Below, in pieces: positions 1-8,233 of a DNA stretch of 64,000 bases (position 1 is its first letter; every line of letters starts with the position of its first letter). The notes under the pieces were generated by a model. It was not told the origin of the DNA, made no database searches, and saw nothing but the letters and a program-made list of their open reading frames with translations. The position numbers were made by a program, and so were the translations under genes. The DNA is from Streptomyces rubradiris (GTDB taxonomy: Bacteria > Actinomycetota > Actinomycetes > Streptomycetales > Streptomycetaceae): positions 3,720,001-3,784,000 of the forward strand of contig NZ_BNEA01000015.1 in the NCBI RefSeq assembly GCF_016860525.1, read 5' to 3'.

Positions 1-1
1 C

Positions 2-838
2 ATCCGCGGCGCCGGGGGCCGCCCGGTGCAGATCGTGGAGTCCGGCACGGGCCGGCTGCTCGGCACGGTCGACGCGGGCGCCGCGCACTCCTCGGTCCAC
101 GAGGGCGCCGTCCACCTGCACCAGGGCCGCACCTACCTGGTGCGCTCCCTGGACCTGGAGGACTCCGTCGCCCTGGTCGAGCAGGCCGACCCGCCGTACT
201 CGACCGTCGCCCGCGACACCACGTCGATCTCCATCCTGGAGACGGACACCGAGATCCCGTGGGGCTCCGGCCGCCTGTGCTTCGGCTCGGTGGAGGTCAC
301 CAACCAGGTGGTCTCCTATCTGCGTCGGCGCCTCATCACCGGCGAGGTGCTGGGCGAGACGAAACTCGACCTCCCTCCTCGTACGCTGCGCACCCGCGCG
401 GTGTGGTGGACGGTCACCGAGGACCAGCTGGACGAGGCCCGGATCACCCCGGAGATCCTCGGCGGCTCCCTGCACGCCGCCGAGCACGCCTCCATCGGCA
501 TGCTGCCCCTCTTCGCGACCTGCGACCGCTGGGACATCGGCGGAGTCTCCGTGCCGCTGCACCCCGACACCCTCCTGCCCACGGTCTTCGTCTACGACGG
601 CCACCCCGGCGGCGCGGGCTTCGCCGAGCGCGCCTTCCACACCGCCCGCACCTGGCTGTCCGCCACCCGCGAGGCCATCGCCTCCTGCGAGTGCGAGGCC
701 GGCTGCCCGTCCTGCATCCAGTCCCCCAAGTGCGGCAACGGCAACGACCCACTGCACAAGCGGGGGGCGGTACGACTTCTCACGGTGCTGCTGCGGGGAG
801 CGGCGGCGGAGCCGGCGGACGGGGTGGGTGCGGGTTAG
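2..838 (+). CDS. ATP-dependent helicase, DUF1998 C-terminal part (5' end outside window)
   Basis: This is the C-terminal part of a large DEAD/DEAH-box helicase; the reading frame is open to base 2, so the start and the motor domains lie upstream of the window. The visible end carries the DUF1998 (MrfA-like) zinc-binding domain, recognised by a cysteine cluster near the C terminus (CECEAGCPSCIQSPKCGNG). Proteins of this class are annotated as DNA-repair-associated helicases. The gene converges on the minus-strand Tad-type operon and is not part of it. A helicase of this kind next to the Tad cluster is a common actinobacterial arrangement (from memory also in Mycobacterium near Rv3649). The family call is confident; the exact substrate is unknown. 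Confidence 0.85.
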   Translation: MRGAGGRPVQIVESGTGRLLGTVDAGAAHSSVHEGAVHLHQGRTYLVRSLDLEDSVALVEQADPPYSTVARDTTSISILETDTEIPWGSGRLCFGSVEVTNQVVSYLRRRLITGEVLGETKLDLPPRTLRTRAVWWTVTEDQLDEARITPEILGGSLHAAEHASIGMLPLFATCDRWDIGGVSVPLHPDTLLPTVFVYDGHPGGAGFAERAFHTARTWLSATREAIASCECEAGCPSCIQSPKCGNGNDPLHKRGAVRLLTVLLRGAAAEPADGVGAG

Positions 839-885
839 GGGCGGAGGGGGAACCAAGGCTGGTCAGGGTTGTGGCCAGGGGCTGG

Positions 886-1320
886 TCAGGGGCTGGGCGG
901 TTCCGGGTGCGCTCCCGGTCCGGCGGGCGGCACGCCCCGGAACCCGTCCGGGATCATCGGCGGCACCGGCCCCGGCGGGCCCGCTCTCGCCCTGACCTCC
1001 GCCGCGAACGGCCCTCTCCCTACGGCCGCCGTCACGTCCGAGGTGTCACCCACGATCGCGCACCGCACCAGCCGTACCCCTTGGGCCGCCGCCAGCCGCC
1101 CGGCGCGGGCGCAGGCCACGGTGCCGCCCTCGGCCCAGTGGTCCGCCGCCGCGAGCGCCGCCAGGTCCGCGCCGCCGGCCGCCCGGTGCCGTACGGCGAC
1201 GGCCTGCCCGTAGAAGAGCACCGCGCCGAACACCGCGCACAACAAGGCCATCGCCCCCAGGCTCCACACGGTGGCCGACCCCCGGTCGGCCCCCCACCGC
1301 CACGCCACGCCCGCGTGCAC
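886..1320 (-). CDS. Rv3654c/TadE-like secretion-neighbourhood protein
   Basis: Small membrane-anchored pseudopilin-like protein, the last gene of the Tad-type operon. After a basic N terminus it shows the typical RGSATVW motif followed by a hydrophobic helix (AMALLCAVFGAVLF), then an Ala-rich segment with ADLAALAAAD and two cysteines, as in the helicase/secretion neighbourhood TadE-like (Rv3654c) family. The start is uncertain: I chose a GTG at 1318-1320, a few residues before the hydrophobic helix, because the longer frame upstream is Gly/Arg-rich low-complexity sequence; no clear ribosome binding site is seen. The roughly 290 bases between this gene and the TadE gene contain no other convincing ORF. 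Probable role: minor pilin or accessory component of the Tad-like apparatus. Confidence 0.7.
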   Translation of the reverse strand: MHAGVAWRWGADRGSATVWSLGAMALLCAVFGAVLFYGQAVAVRHRAAGGADLAALAAADHWAEGGTVACARAGRLAAAQGVRLVRCAIVGDTSDVTAAVGRGPFAAEVRARAGPPGPVPPMIPDGFRGVPPAGPGAHPEPPSP

Positions 1321-1613
1321 GCGGCCCGGCACCGACGCACGACGTCCCCGGCCGAACCACGACCACCGGGACACCGCCCGCGCCGCCTCCACGCAGATCC
1401 ACCGGCCCGGCACCCCACGCCCAGACTCCCGGGTCGCGGCACACCTCCGCCGACCACACTCCCGCCGGCCACGCCCTTGCCCGGGCGTTTCCTCACGGTG
1501 CCCCCGGCCGGCCCGCCACCGGCCCAGTCGGCCGCGTCCACCCCCGGGCGCCCTCGTGTCTTCCCGTACGCCGTCGGCGGGCCGCTGTTCGCCGGTCAGC
1601 TCGTACCCGCGCC

Positions 1614-2000
1614 TCACGGCAGCGCCTCCCCCGTGCGCACGGTGTCCTCGGCAAGCGCCACCGCCTCCTCGCGTACCTCGACGGGCAGCCCGCTCAGAAG
1701 CGGGGGCCGGGCCACCACCGTGACCCGGACCCGGTCGCCCTCGCGTGCGACGGTCACCCGCGCTCCTCGCGGAGCCGTATCCCGCGTCACCCGCACCACC
1801 GCGCCGGGCGGGTCCTGCCGGGCGGCGGCCCGGGCGCCCGCGCGGGCCGCGTCCACGCACTCGATCCGCGCCGCCATCATGAGCAGCCCCGAGACCAGCG
1901 CCATCGTGAACGCCACCAGCACGGACAGCGCCATGGCCGCCTCCACGGTCACGAACCCGTGGTCCCCGCCCCGCGTTCCTCCTTCCTCACATCCGGGCAC
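1614..2000 (-). CDS. TadE family minor pilin-like protein
   Basis: A 128-residue protein with the hallmark FVTVEAAMALSV segment of TadE/TadG-like proteins at about residues 16-27, in which the Glu lies in the type IV prepilin-like helix, followed by a hydrophobic stretch. The rest is an Arg/Val-rich soluble domain with no recognised motif. It overlaps the upstream DUF4244 gene by 14 bases, so translation is probably coupled. TadE-like proteins act as minor pilins or assembly factors of Flp pili or Tad secretion systems at the cell membrane. In streptomycetes the actual appendage or cargo has not been clearly established, so the role here is inferred from the operon. Confidence 0.8.
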   Translation of the reverse strand: MPGCEEGGTRGGDHGFVTVEAAMALSVLVAFTMALVSGLLMMAARIECVDAARAGARAAARQDPPGAVVRVTRDTAPRGARVTVAREGDRVRVTVVARPPLLSGLPVEVREEAVALAEDTVRTGEALP

Positions 2001-2187
2001 TGAGGGCCTTCTTCACGATGGCCTGGAGCTCCGCCTGGACCTGGCCGCTGGTGACGACCTGGTAGAGCAGCACCGCGAACCCGACGGCCGCGACGATTCC
2101 CATGGCGTACTCGGACGTCACCATTCCGGTGTCCTGCCGGCACACCCTGCGCAGCCTCGCCGCTACTTTCCTGATCTTTCCGAACAT
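1987..2187 (-). CDS. DUF4244 Flp pilin-like small protein
   Basis: A 66-residue protein of the DUF4244 family. It has a basic N terminus, then DTGMVTSEYAMGIVAAVGF, which resembles the processing site and hydrophobic helix of Flp-type prepilins, and a short amphipathic end. It is the presumed major pilin or pseudopilin of the Tad-like system, cleaved by a prepilin peptidase encoded elsewhere (none is seen in this window). It follows the two TadB/TadC-type genes and precedes the TadE gene. The start ATG at 2185-2187 gives the usual family length. Confidence 0.85.
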   Translation of the reverse strand: MFGKIRKVAARLRRVCRQDTGMVTSEYAMGIVAAVGFAVLLYQVVTSGQVQAELQAIVKKALSARM

Positions 2188-2274
2188 CTCAACCCCCGTA
2201 AGGTTTCGGGTCTGTAGTCGTTCTCCGTGCTCGCCGGACGGCTTCCTGCCCGTCCGCTCTCGTCCGCCTCGCGC

Positions 2275-3066
2275 TCACCCCCCTCCCGTCACCCCGCCCG
2301 CCAGACCGATCACGACAGGCACCACCCCGACCGCGACGAACGCGGGCAGGAAGCACAGTCCGACCGGAGCGGAGATCAGTACGGCCGCCCGCCGCGCCCG
2401 AGCCGTCGCCGTACGGGCCCACTCCGCGCGCGCGTCCGACGCGAGACGGGCGACCGGGCCGGCCGCGGCGAACCCGGAGTCGTCGGCCCGCTCCAGCAGC
2501 CGCGCCAGGGCTCCGGCACCGGGCAGCAGGGCGAGGCTCCGCCAGGCGTCCGCCGGCGCGCCGCCGAGCCGGACCTCCGCGGCACCGCGCGCCAACGCCT
2601 GCCCGACGGGCCCGCCGAGGGCCTCTCCCACGGCCTGGGCGGCGAGCACCGGGGCGGCACCGGCGGCGATGCAGGCGGCCAGCAGGTCGGCCGCGAGCGG
2701 GAGCCTGCGCGCGGCCCCGGCGATGTCGACCGCCTCGGACCGCCCGGCCGCCGCCGTCTGCCGGTCCCGCCACCGCCAGAGCGCGGCACCGACGCCCAGT
2801 CCCAGCACCACTCCGGCGGCCCCGCCGACCAGCACCCACGCCCCGCACGCCGCGCCGGCCGGTGCCAGCAACCGGCGTGCGCCGCGCGGCAGCGCGAACG
2901 GCACCGCGCCCGCCGGTCCCGACGGCACCTCGTACCCCAGCAACCCGGCCACCCGGCGCCGCGCCCGACGCCGCCGACGTGCCAGCTCCAGCCGCCGGGC
3001 ACCCCAGCCGAGCACCAGTACGGCGGCCCCGGCCATCCCCAGCCTGTGGACAACGTCCCCGCTCAC
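2275..3066 (-). CDS. Type II secretion F domain protein (TadC-like)
   Basis: A 263-residue integral membrane protein of the T2SF/TadC type. It opens with a hydrophobic helix, carries an Arg-rich cytoplasmic stretch, a second transmembrane segment, the cytosolic T2SF four-helix region (LPLAADLLAACIAAG), and ends with a strongly hydrophobic helix (ISAPVGLCFLPAFVAVGVV). In Tad systems TadB and TadC form the inner-membrane platform that couples the TadA ATPase to pilin assembly. It is transcribed with the neighbouring TadB-like gene, 85 bases upstream. Assignment as TadC rather than TadB rests on operon order only. Confidence 0.85.
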   Translation of the reverse strand: MSGDVVHRLGMAGAAVLVLGWGARRLELARRRRRARRRVAGLLGYEVPSGPAGAVPFALPRGARRLLAPAGAACGAWVLVGGAAGVVLGLGVGAALWRWRDRQTAAAGRSEAVDIAGAARRLPLAADLLAACIAAGAAPVLAAQAVGEALGGPVGQALARGAAEVRLGGAPADAWRSLALLPGAGALARLLERADDSGFAAAGPVARLASDARAEWARTATARARRAAVLISAPVGLCFLPAFVAVGVVPVVIGLAGGVTGGG

Positions 3067-3151
3067 CCGACCCGCCCCTCTCGCATCCCGGACCTCCCTG
3101 GCCGTCCCGCCTCGCGGACCGGCCGCTTCCCCGGAACCCGCCGATCCGCCC

Positions 3152-4069
3152 TCACACCGCCTCCGCCCCTCGTACGATCCGTGTCGCCCACCACATCCCG
3201 GCCGCTTCGCACACCGCCCCGGCCATCAGGCAGCCGAGGCCGGCCCCGGTGTGCAGCAGTACGCGCAGTGGGTCCGCGCCCATGGCCGTGCCGAGCAGCA
3301 GTCCGAGGACGGGCAGTACGGCGAGCAGCACGGCGGTGGCCCGGGCGCCCGCCAACTGGGCACGCAGGTCGGCCCGGCCGTCCCGCTCGGCGCGCAGGGC
3401 ACCGTCCAGCCGGTCCAGGCCCGTGGCGAGTCCGGCGCCCTGGTCCACGGCCACCCGCCAGCACGCGGCGAGTCCGAGCAGCCCCTCGGCACCCGGCTGC
3501 CGGGCCGCCGCGGCGAGCGCGCCCGGCACGTCTCCGCCGAACCGCGCCGCCGCCACCACCGCGGCCTGCGCGTCACCGAGCCCGGCGGAGTCCCGCGCGG
3601 CCCGCAACAGCGCCGCCCCCGGCTGCCGCCCGGCCCGGACCTCCCCGGCGAGCACCCCGCACAGGGCGATCACCGCGTCGGCCCGCCGCTCCCGGGCGTC
3701 CCGGGCCTGCCGGGCCAGCCGCACCCGGCGCAGCACCGGCACCCCTGCCGCCCCCGCGAGGACCGGGATCACCGAAGCGCCCCACAGCGCGATCACCAGC
3801 CCGGCGCCGAGGGCCGCCCACTCGGCACCCCACCGGCCGCGCCATCGGCGCAGGTCCATGAGGGCCTGCTGGCAGGCGGGCGGTCCGGTCGCCACCACCG
3901 GGCCGCCGGCCAGCACCAGCCGGGCCCGCCGGACCCCGTAGTGCCGGCCGCCCAGCAGCCAGGCCAACGCGCCGAGGCAGAGCAGGGCGCCTCCTGTCGA
4001 CACCTCACCGATCACTTCCATCGCCATCCGTCCGATCGCTTCCATCGCCTCTCCCCTCGCTCCCGGCAC
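3152..4069 (-). CDS. Type II secretion F domain protein (TadB-like)
   Basis: A 305-residue integral membrane protein with the T2SF domain. An N-terminal hydrophobic helix and a second pair of helices surround a cytoplasmic region containing the conserved ALLRAARDS and DRLDGALRAERDGRADL segments. The C terminus ends in further membrane segments (LLAVLPVLGLLLGTAMG). It lies 111 bases downstream of the TadA ATPase gene and just upstream of the TadC-like gene, matching the usual tadA-tadB-tadC order. Predicted to be part of the inner-membrane assembly platform. ATG at 4067-4069; two in-frame alternative starts lie within the first 15 codons. Confidence 0.85.
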   Translation of the reverse strand: MPGARGEAMEAIGRMAMEVIGEVSTGGALLCLGALAWLLGGRHYGVRRARLVLAGGPVVATGPPACQQALMDLRRWRGRWGAEWAALGAGLVIALWGASVIPVLAGAAGVPVLRRVRLARQARDARERRADAVIALCGVLAGEVRAGRQPGAALLRAARDSAGLGDAQAAVVAAARFGGDVPGALAAAARQPGAEGLLGLAACWRVAVDQGAGLATGLDRLDGALRAERDGRADLRAQLAGARATAVLLAVLPVLGLLLGTAMGADPLRVLLHTGAGLGCLMAGAVCEAAGMWWATRIVRGAEAV

Positions 4070-4180
4070 GGCCTCCTGGCGGACGCCGTCCGTCCTCGGT
4101 GCACACCCCTTCCGGACCGCGTCCGTCCCCAGCCCGCACCGGCCGGGATCTCGTTCACCCCGCTCCCCCTCCGCCGCTCT

Positions 4181-5368
4181 TCATCCGCCCCCGGCCTCCG
4201 CGCACGGCCCCAGCAGCTCCCGCAACCGCCCCCACCCCCGCTCCCGGACGAACGCCCGCTCGCCCCAGCGCAGGGCCGGTACCGTCCGCACCAGCCCGGT
4301 GGGGTCCCGCTCCAGGACGTGGACCTCGTCGATCCGGCGCCGCCCGGAGCGGTCCCGCACGAGGTGCACCACCACCGAGAGGGCTGCCGCCAACTGACTG
4401 TGCAGCGCGGCCCGGTCCAGCCCGGCGGCCGTGGCGAGCGCCTCCAGTCGGGCCGGTACGTCGGCGGCGGCGTTGGCATGGACCGTGCAGCAGCCGCCGT
4501 GGCCGGTGTTGAGGGCAGCGAGCAGATGCACGACCTCGGCGCCCCGCACCTCGCCGACGACCAGCCGGTCCGGCCGCATCCGCAGCGCCTGTCGTACGAG
4601 GTCCTCAAGGGTGACCAGGCCGGCCCCCTCCTGGTTGGCGGGCCGGGTCTCCAGCCGGACCACGTGCGGGTGGTCCGGCCTCAGCTCGGCCGAGTCCTCG
4701 GCGAGCACGATCCGCTCGCCCGGTCCGACCAGCCCCAGCAGGGCGCTCAACAAGGTGGTCTTGCCGCAACCGGTGCCACCGCTGACGAGGAACGAGTGCC
4801 GGGCCTCGATCAGCGCTTCCAGGATTCGCTCGCCACCGGGCGGCACCGTGCCCGCCGCGACGAGTTCCCCGACGGTGAACGCCCGGGGCCGCACCACGCG
4901 CAGGGCGAGGCAGGTGCAGCCGACGGCGACCGGGGGCAGCACCGCGTGCAGCCGGGTGCCGTCGGGCAGCCGGGCGTCCGCCCAGGGCCGGGCGTCGTCC
5001 AGCCGGCGTCCGGCCACCGCGGCCAGCCGCTGCGCGAGACGCCGTACGGCCGCCGCGTCCGGGAAGGTGACCGTGGTCAGCTCCAGGCCGCCGCCGCGGT
5101 CCACCCACACCCGATCGGGGGCGGACACCAGCACGTCGGTGACGTCCGGGTCGGCGAGCAGTGGCTCCAGGGGGCCGGTGCCCACGAGTTCGGACCGCAG
5201 GCGTTCGGCCGTGCCGAGCACCTCGGCGTCGCCGAGCACCCGGCCCTGTTCGCGCAGCGCCTGGGCCACGCGCGCGGGAGTGGGTTCGGCACCGCTCTCG
5301 GCGAGCCAGCGGCGGACGCCGTCGAGCAGGGCCGCGCCGTCGGCCCGGTCGAGTCCGGGCAGGCTCAT
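4181..5368 (-). CDS. tadA: TadA/CpaF family secretion ATPase
   Basis: A 395-residue hexameric ATPase that powers pilin assembly in Tad/Flp systems. The N-terminal domain is followed by a RecA-like domain with Walker A GGTGCGKTT at about residues 197-205, an Asp box (VLAEDSAELR), the Walker B/Arg region (MRPDRLVVGEVRGAEV) and the His box (TGHGGCCTVHANAA). The start ATG overlaps the stop codon of the upstream MinD-like gene (ATGA), which fixes the start and indicates translational coupling. The length is slightly shorter than classical TadA proteins because the N-terminal domain is reduced, as is usual in actinobacteria. Confidence 0.93.
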   Translation of the reverse strand: MSLPGLDRADGAALLDGVRRWLAESGAEPTPARVAQALREQGRVLGDAEVLGTAERLRSELVGTGPLEPLLADPDVTDVLVSAPDRVWVDRGGGLELTTVTFPDAAAVRRLAQRLAAVAGRRLDDARPWADARLPDGTRLHAVLPPVAVGCTCLALRVVRPRAFTVGELVAAGTVPPGGERILEALIEARHSFLVSGGTGCGKTTLLSALLGLVGPGERIVLAEDSAELRPDHPHVVRLETRPANQEGAGLVTLEDLVRQALRMRPDRLVVGEVRGAEVVHLLAALNTGHGGCCTVHANAAADVPARLEALATAAGLDRAALHSQLAAALSVVVHLVRDRSGRRRIDEVHVLERDPTGLVRTVPALRWGERAFVRERGWGRLRELLGPCAEAGGG

Positions 5369-6471
5369 CGGGTGCCTCCCGACTCGACCAGCACGCGCTC
5401 CCAGAAGTGCGCGCAGAACCGGGCGAGCGGGCCGCGCCCGGTCGCGCCGGGGGCCTTGGCACTCGCCTGCGGGCGGAGCAACCCCGGTTCGACGGGCAGT
5501 TGGCCGGCCAGTGGCAGGCCGAGCAGCCGGGCCACCTCGTGGTCGTCCAGCCCGGGTGCGTAGGGTCCGCGGACCGCCACCCGCAGATCGCGGACGACCA
5601 TGCCGACGGCGGCGGCGACCCGGTCGGCCGCGGCGACCGCCCGCAGTTCGGCCGGGACGACGAGGAGGACCAGGTCGATCTGGGCGAGGGCCTCGGCCAC
5701 CCCGTCGTCGAGACGGCGGGGCAGGTCGACCACGACCGTGCCACCGCGCCGCCGGGCGGCCGCCAGCACCGCCCGCACCGCGGGTGGAGGCACGGCGACG
5801 CAGTCCCCGCGGTCCCAGCTGAGCACGCGCAGGGAGTGCAGTTCGGGCAGCGACTCCTCCAGGGCACCGCCGCCGACCCGGCCGCGGGAGGCGGCGAAGG
5901 CGGGCCAGCGCAGCCCGTCGGCGCTCTCGCCGCCGAGGAGCACGTCGAGTCCGCCGCCCAGCGGATCGGCGTCGACCAGCAGGGTGCGCACTCCCTCGCG
6001 CGCGGAGGTGACGGCGAGCGCGCACGCGAGGGTGGACGCCCCGGCGCCGCCCCGGCCGCCGATCACCCCGACGGTGAGGGCCGGACGGCCGATGCCCTCG
6101 GCGACGTCGGCGATGCGGTCGACCAGCCAGGCCTCGCCGTCGGGGAGCATCAGGACGTGGTCGGCGCCGATCAGGACGGCGCGTTTCCACACGTCGGGGT
6201 CGTCCTGGTCGCGGCCGACCAGGACCACGCCGGGCCGGCGCGCGGCCCCGCCCACCCGGCGGGCGGCGTCGTCGCCGACGAGCACGAGCGGGGCCGTCGT
6301 CCAGCCGTCGCCGGAGTCCGGCACGTCGTGGCGCACCTCCGGGGTGGCGCCCGCCGCCGCGCACAGGCGCAGCAGATCGTCCAGGAGGTCGGCGTCCTCG
6401 GTGATGATGAGCGGCCGTCCGGGCCGGTCCGCGGGGCCGGGCGGCGGGTCGTGGGTGACGGTTCCGGTCAC
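5365..6471 (-). CDS. ssd: Septum-site-determining (Ssd)/CpaE-like MinD-family ATPase
   Basis: A 368-residue protein with an N-terminal receiver-like region (LIITEDADLLDDLL) and a C-terminal SIMIBI-class ATPase domain. The deviant P loop GGRGGAGAST is at about residues 138-147, followed by LLVDADPLGGGLD. This is the Rv3660c/Ssd and CpaE architecture: a localisation factor for Tad assembly that has also been linked to septum-site selection. The GTG start at 6469-6471 has a good GGGGGA ribosome binding site six bases upstream. It is the first gene of the minus-strand Tad-type operon; its long upstream region carries the 6C RNA. Confidence 0.87.
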   Translation of the reverse strand: MTGTVTHDPPPGPADRPGRPLIITEDADLLDDLLRLCAAAGATPEVRHDVPDSGDGWTTAPLVLVGDDAARRVGGAARRPGVVLVGRDQDDPDVWKRAVLIGADHVLMLPDGEAWLVDRIADVAEGIGRPALTVGVIGGRGGAGASTLACALAVTSAREGVRTLLVDADPLGGGLDVLLGGESADGLRWPAFAASRGRVGGGALEESLPELHSLRVLSWDRGDCVAVPPPAVRAVLAAARRRGGTVVVDLPRRLDDGVAEALAQIDLVLLVVPAELRAVAAADRVAAAVGMVVRDLRVAVRGPYAPGLDDHEVARLLGLPLAGQLPVEPGLLRPQASAKAPGATGRGPLARFCAHFWERVLVESGGTR

Positions 6472-7065
6472 GGGTGTTCCCCCTTCGCTGTACGGGCCGC
6501 GCGGCTTGCTCGGGCCACGCGATTCCCAAAGGTGTGAAGAACCGCCGAGCGGCCTCCCTGTGAACGGCCGGCGGAAACCGGCCATACGCGCTGCGGGCAA
6601 TCGGAACCGGCCAAGAACTCGCCGCGGCCGGAGCGCGCTGGAAACACCGTGGACCGATCCGCGAAATAATGTGGATCTTGGTGGAAAACTGTGGACAACG
6701 CAGGTCCTGTGAATAACTTCGTCACCCATACCGGTGACCCCTGCACCGATCCGCGGGCGACTTCCCCAGAGCAGTCCAGCGATTACCCTGGGTAACGAAT
6801 CATGGGCATGCCGAAGGAGCGGCAACGGCGGCGTGACGCCGGCCGTACGGCCGCGTGAAGAACGGGGAAGAGCGAGAAAACCCGCCCGGACATGCGACGA
6901 CCCCCGCCGGGGGGGAGAGCGGGGGTCGTCCCCACGGCCGACTCGGGGGGGGAGGAGTCGGACCGGGTTAGCACGGTCGCGAACGATCCGTGACTTCCAT
7001 GGTGTACCCGAGAGCCCTCTCAGGCAAACCCACGCGCCCCACCTTACGCCGAATGGTGGGCCCCT
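6472..7065. promoter_or_regulatory. 594-bp divergent intergenic region between ssd/tad operon and HAD gene
   Basis: No protein gene is supported here. The region holds the promoters for the minus-strand ssd-tad operon and the plus-strand HAD hydrolase gene, and the 6C RNA at about 6893-6965. The part from 6640 to 6760 is relatively A/T-rich for this genome and is a plausible promoter zone. I did not identify hexamers with confidence. Confidence 0.5.
6893..6965 (-). ncRNA. 6C small RNA
   Basis: Read on the minus strand, two hairpins lie side by side, each with a cytosine-run loop. The first (6961-6938) has a 7-bp stem CCGACTC/GAGTCGG and a loop with eight consecutive C. The second (6930-6896) has a perfect 12-bp stem GACGACCCCCGC/GCGGGGGTCGTC and an 11-nt loop with seven consecutive C. 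Two stem-loops each with six or more loop cytosines is the definition of the actinobacterial 6C motif. The location, next to an ssd/parA-like gene and a HAD phosphatase gene, is where I recall 6C RNAs in Mycobacterium (B11) and Streptomyces (scr3559). The exact ends are not visible; only the conserved core is given. Confidence 0.88.
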
Positions 7066-7896
7066 ATGCTCAAGGGTGTGGAAAACCACTCCTTGCCCCG
7101 CGCGGCGGCCTTCTTTGACCTGGACAAGACGGTCATTGCGAAGTCGAGCACGCTCACCTTCAGCAAGTCCTTCTACCAAGGCGGCCTGATCAACCGCAGG
7201 GCCGCCCTGCGTACCGCCTATGCCCAGTTCGTCTTCCTGGCCGGCGGTCTGGACCACGACCAGATGGAGCGGATGCGCGAGTATCTCTCCGCGCTGTGCC
7301 GCGGCTGGAACGTCCAGCAGGTGCGGGAGATCGTGGCCGAGACCCTGCACGACCTGATCGACCCGATCATCTACGACGAGGCGGCCTCCCTCATCGAGGA
7401 GCACCACGCGGCCGGCCGCGATGTCGTGATCGTGTCCACTTCCGGCGCGGAGGTGGTCGAGCCGATCGGCGAACTGCTGGGGGCGGACCGGGTGGTCGCC
7501 ACCCGCATGGTCGTGGGCGAGGACGGCTGCTTCACCGGAGAGGTGGAGTACTACGCCTACGGCCCGACCAAGGCCGAGGCCATCCGGGAGCTGGCCGCGT
7601 CCGAGGGCTACGACCTCGACCGCTGCTACGCCTACAGCGACTCGGCGACCGACCTGCCGATGCTGCGCACCGTCGGGCACCCGCACGCGGTGAACCCTGA
7701 CCGCGCACTGCGGCGCGAGGCCCTCGCGCAGGGATGGCCGGTCCTGGAGTTCCGCCGCCCGGTCCCGCTCAAGAAGCGGCTGCCGACGTTCTCGGTACCG
7801 CCCCGCCCCGCGCTGGTCGCGGCGGCGGCGATAGGCGCGGCGGCGGCGACCGCCGGGCTCGTCTGGTACGCCAGCCGGCGCCGCGCCACGGCCTGA
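7066..7896 (+). CDS. HAD-IB family hydrolase (SerB-like phosphatase)
   Basis: A 276-residue HAD-superfamily phosphatase. Motif I FFDLDKTVI is at about residues 16-24, with the nucleophile Asp18 and the general acid Asp20. Motif II lies in IVSTSGAEVVEPI, and motif III/IV in GPTKAEAI and YSDSATDLPML. The C terminus carries a hydrophobic helix (ALVAAAAIGAAAATAGLVWYA) followed by Arg residues, a likely membrane anchor. It resembles the Rv3661 group next to the Tad cluster in mycobacteria. The physiological substrate is unknown; HAD-IB members include phosphoserine phosphatases and lipid phosphatases. It is transcribed alone and followed by a candidate structured RNA. Confidence 0.88.
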   Translation: MLKGVENHSLPRAAAFFDLDKTVIAKSSTLTFSKSFYQGGLINRRAALRTAYAQFVFLAGGLDHDQMERMREYLSALCRGWNVQQVREIVAETLHDLIDPIIYDEAASLIEEHHAAGRDVVIVSTSGAEVVEPIGELLGADRVVATRMVVGEDGCFTGEVEYYAYGPTKAEAIRELAASEGYDLDRCYAYSDSATDLPMLRTVGHPHAVNPDRALRREALAQGWPVLEFRRPVPLKKRLPTFSVPPRPALVAAAAIGAAAATAGLVWYASRRRATA

Positions 7897-7979
7897 GCCG
7901 CGCCCGTTCCGCCCTGTTCGAAGGCGAAAGTAAAGAAGTGCGGGGAGGGGTTCCGCTTCCTCCCGGCTCGCGGTACAAA

Positions 7980-8210
7980 GAACCTAGGCCCGCGAGACCA
8001 AAAGGACATCCGGGAGGATTCCCTGTCTACGCACTTGGCCCACGGACCTCGCATGAACACCGGGCACCCACGCGACGTCGACCCGTCGATTACGGGCCAG
8101 CCGCACCAGGACGGGCAAAGCACCCCGACCTGATGGGCGACATATCGAGGACGCCTGGTAACCCGGTGAGCATGCCAGCGGCGGTACGACAATTCGTACC
8201 GCCGCATCTC
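7980..8210 (+). ncRNA. Candidate 6S/Ms1-like RNA downstream of the HAD gene
   Basis: The 337-bp gap after the HAD gene lacks a convincing ORF but looks like an RNA gene. A possible promoter has -35 TTCCGC (7951-7956) and -10 TACAAA (7974-7979), 17 bases apart. The bases just downstream (7982-7989) can pair with 8153-8159 through AGGC/GCCT and CC/GG around one bulge, which would close a long rod. A GACA..GGGA/TCCC..TGTC hairpin follows near 8004-8026, and a perfect terminator hairpin lies at 8178-8205. Mycobacterial Ms1 (MTS2823) occupies the same slot after Rv3661, and a 6S-like RNA has been reported from this region in S. coelicolor; both points are from memory. Ends and identity are inferred. 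Confidence 0.5.
8178..8205. terminator. Bidirectional hairpin terminator
   Basis: A perfect 12-bp stem (GCGGCGGTACGA with TCGTACCGCCGC) with the 4-nt loop CAAT is followed by ATCTCTTT on the plus strand. It lies between the plus-strand HAD/ncRNA unit and the convergent minus-strand Fic-like gene, so it can serve both. Confidence 0.8.
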
Positions 8211-8233
8211 TTTCTCCCGCTCAGGCAGTCCGC

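Noticed and set aside
2102..5563. Long plus-strand ORF (over 1150 codons) opposite the Tad operon
   Set aside because: It is antisense to several well-recognised Tad genes, is composed mostly of Arg/Pro/Ala, and has no family features; it is a high-GC shadow frame.
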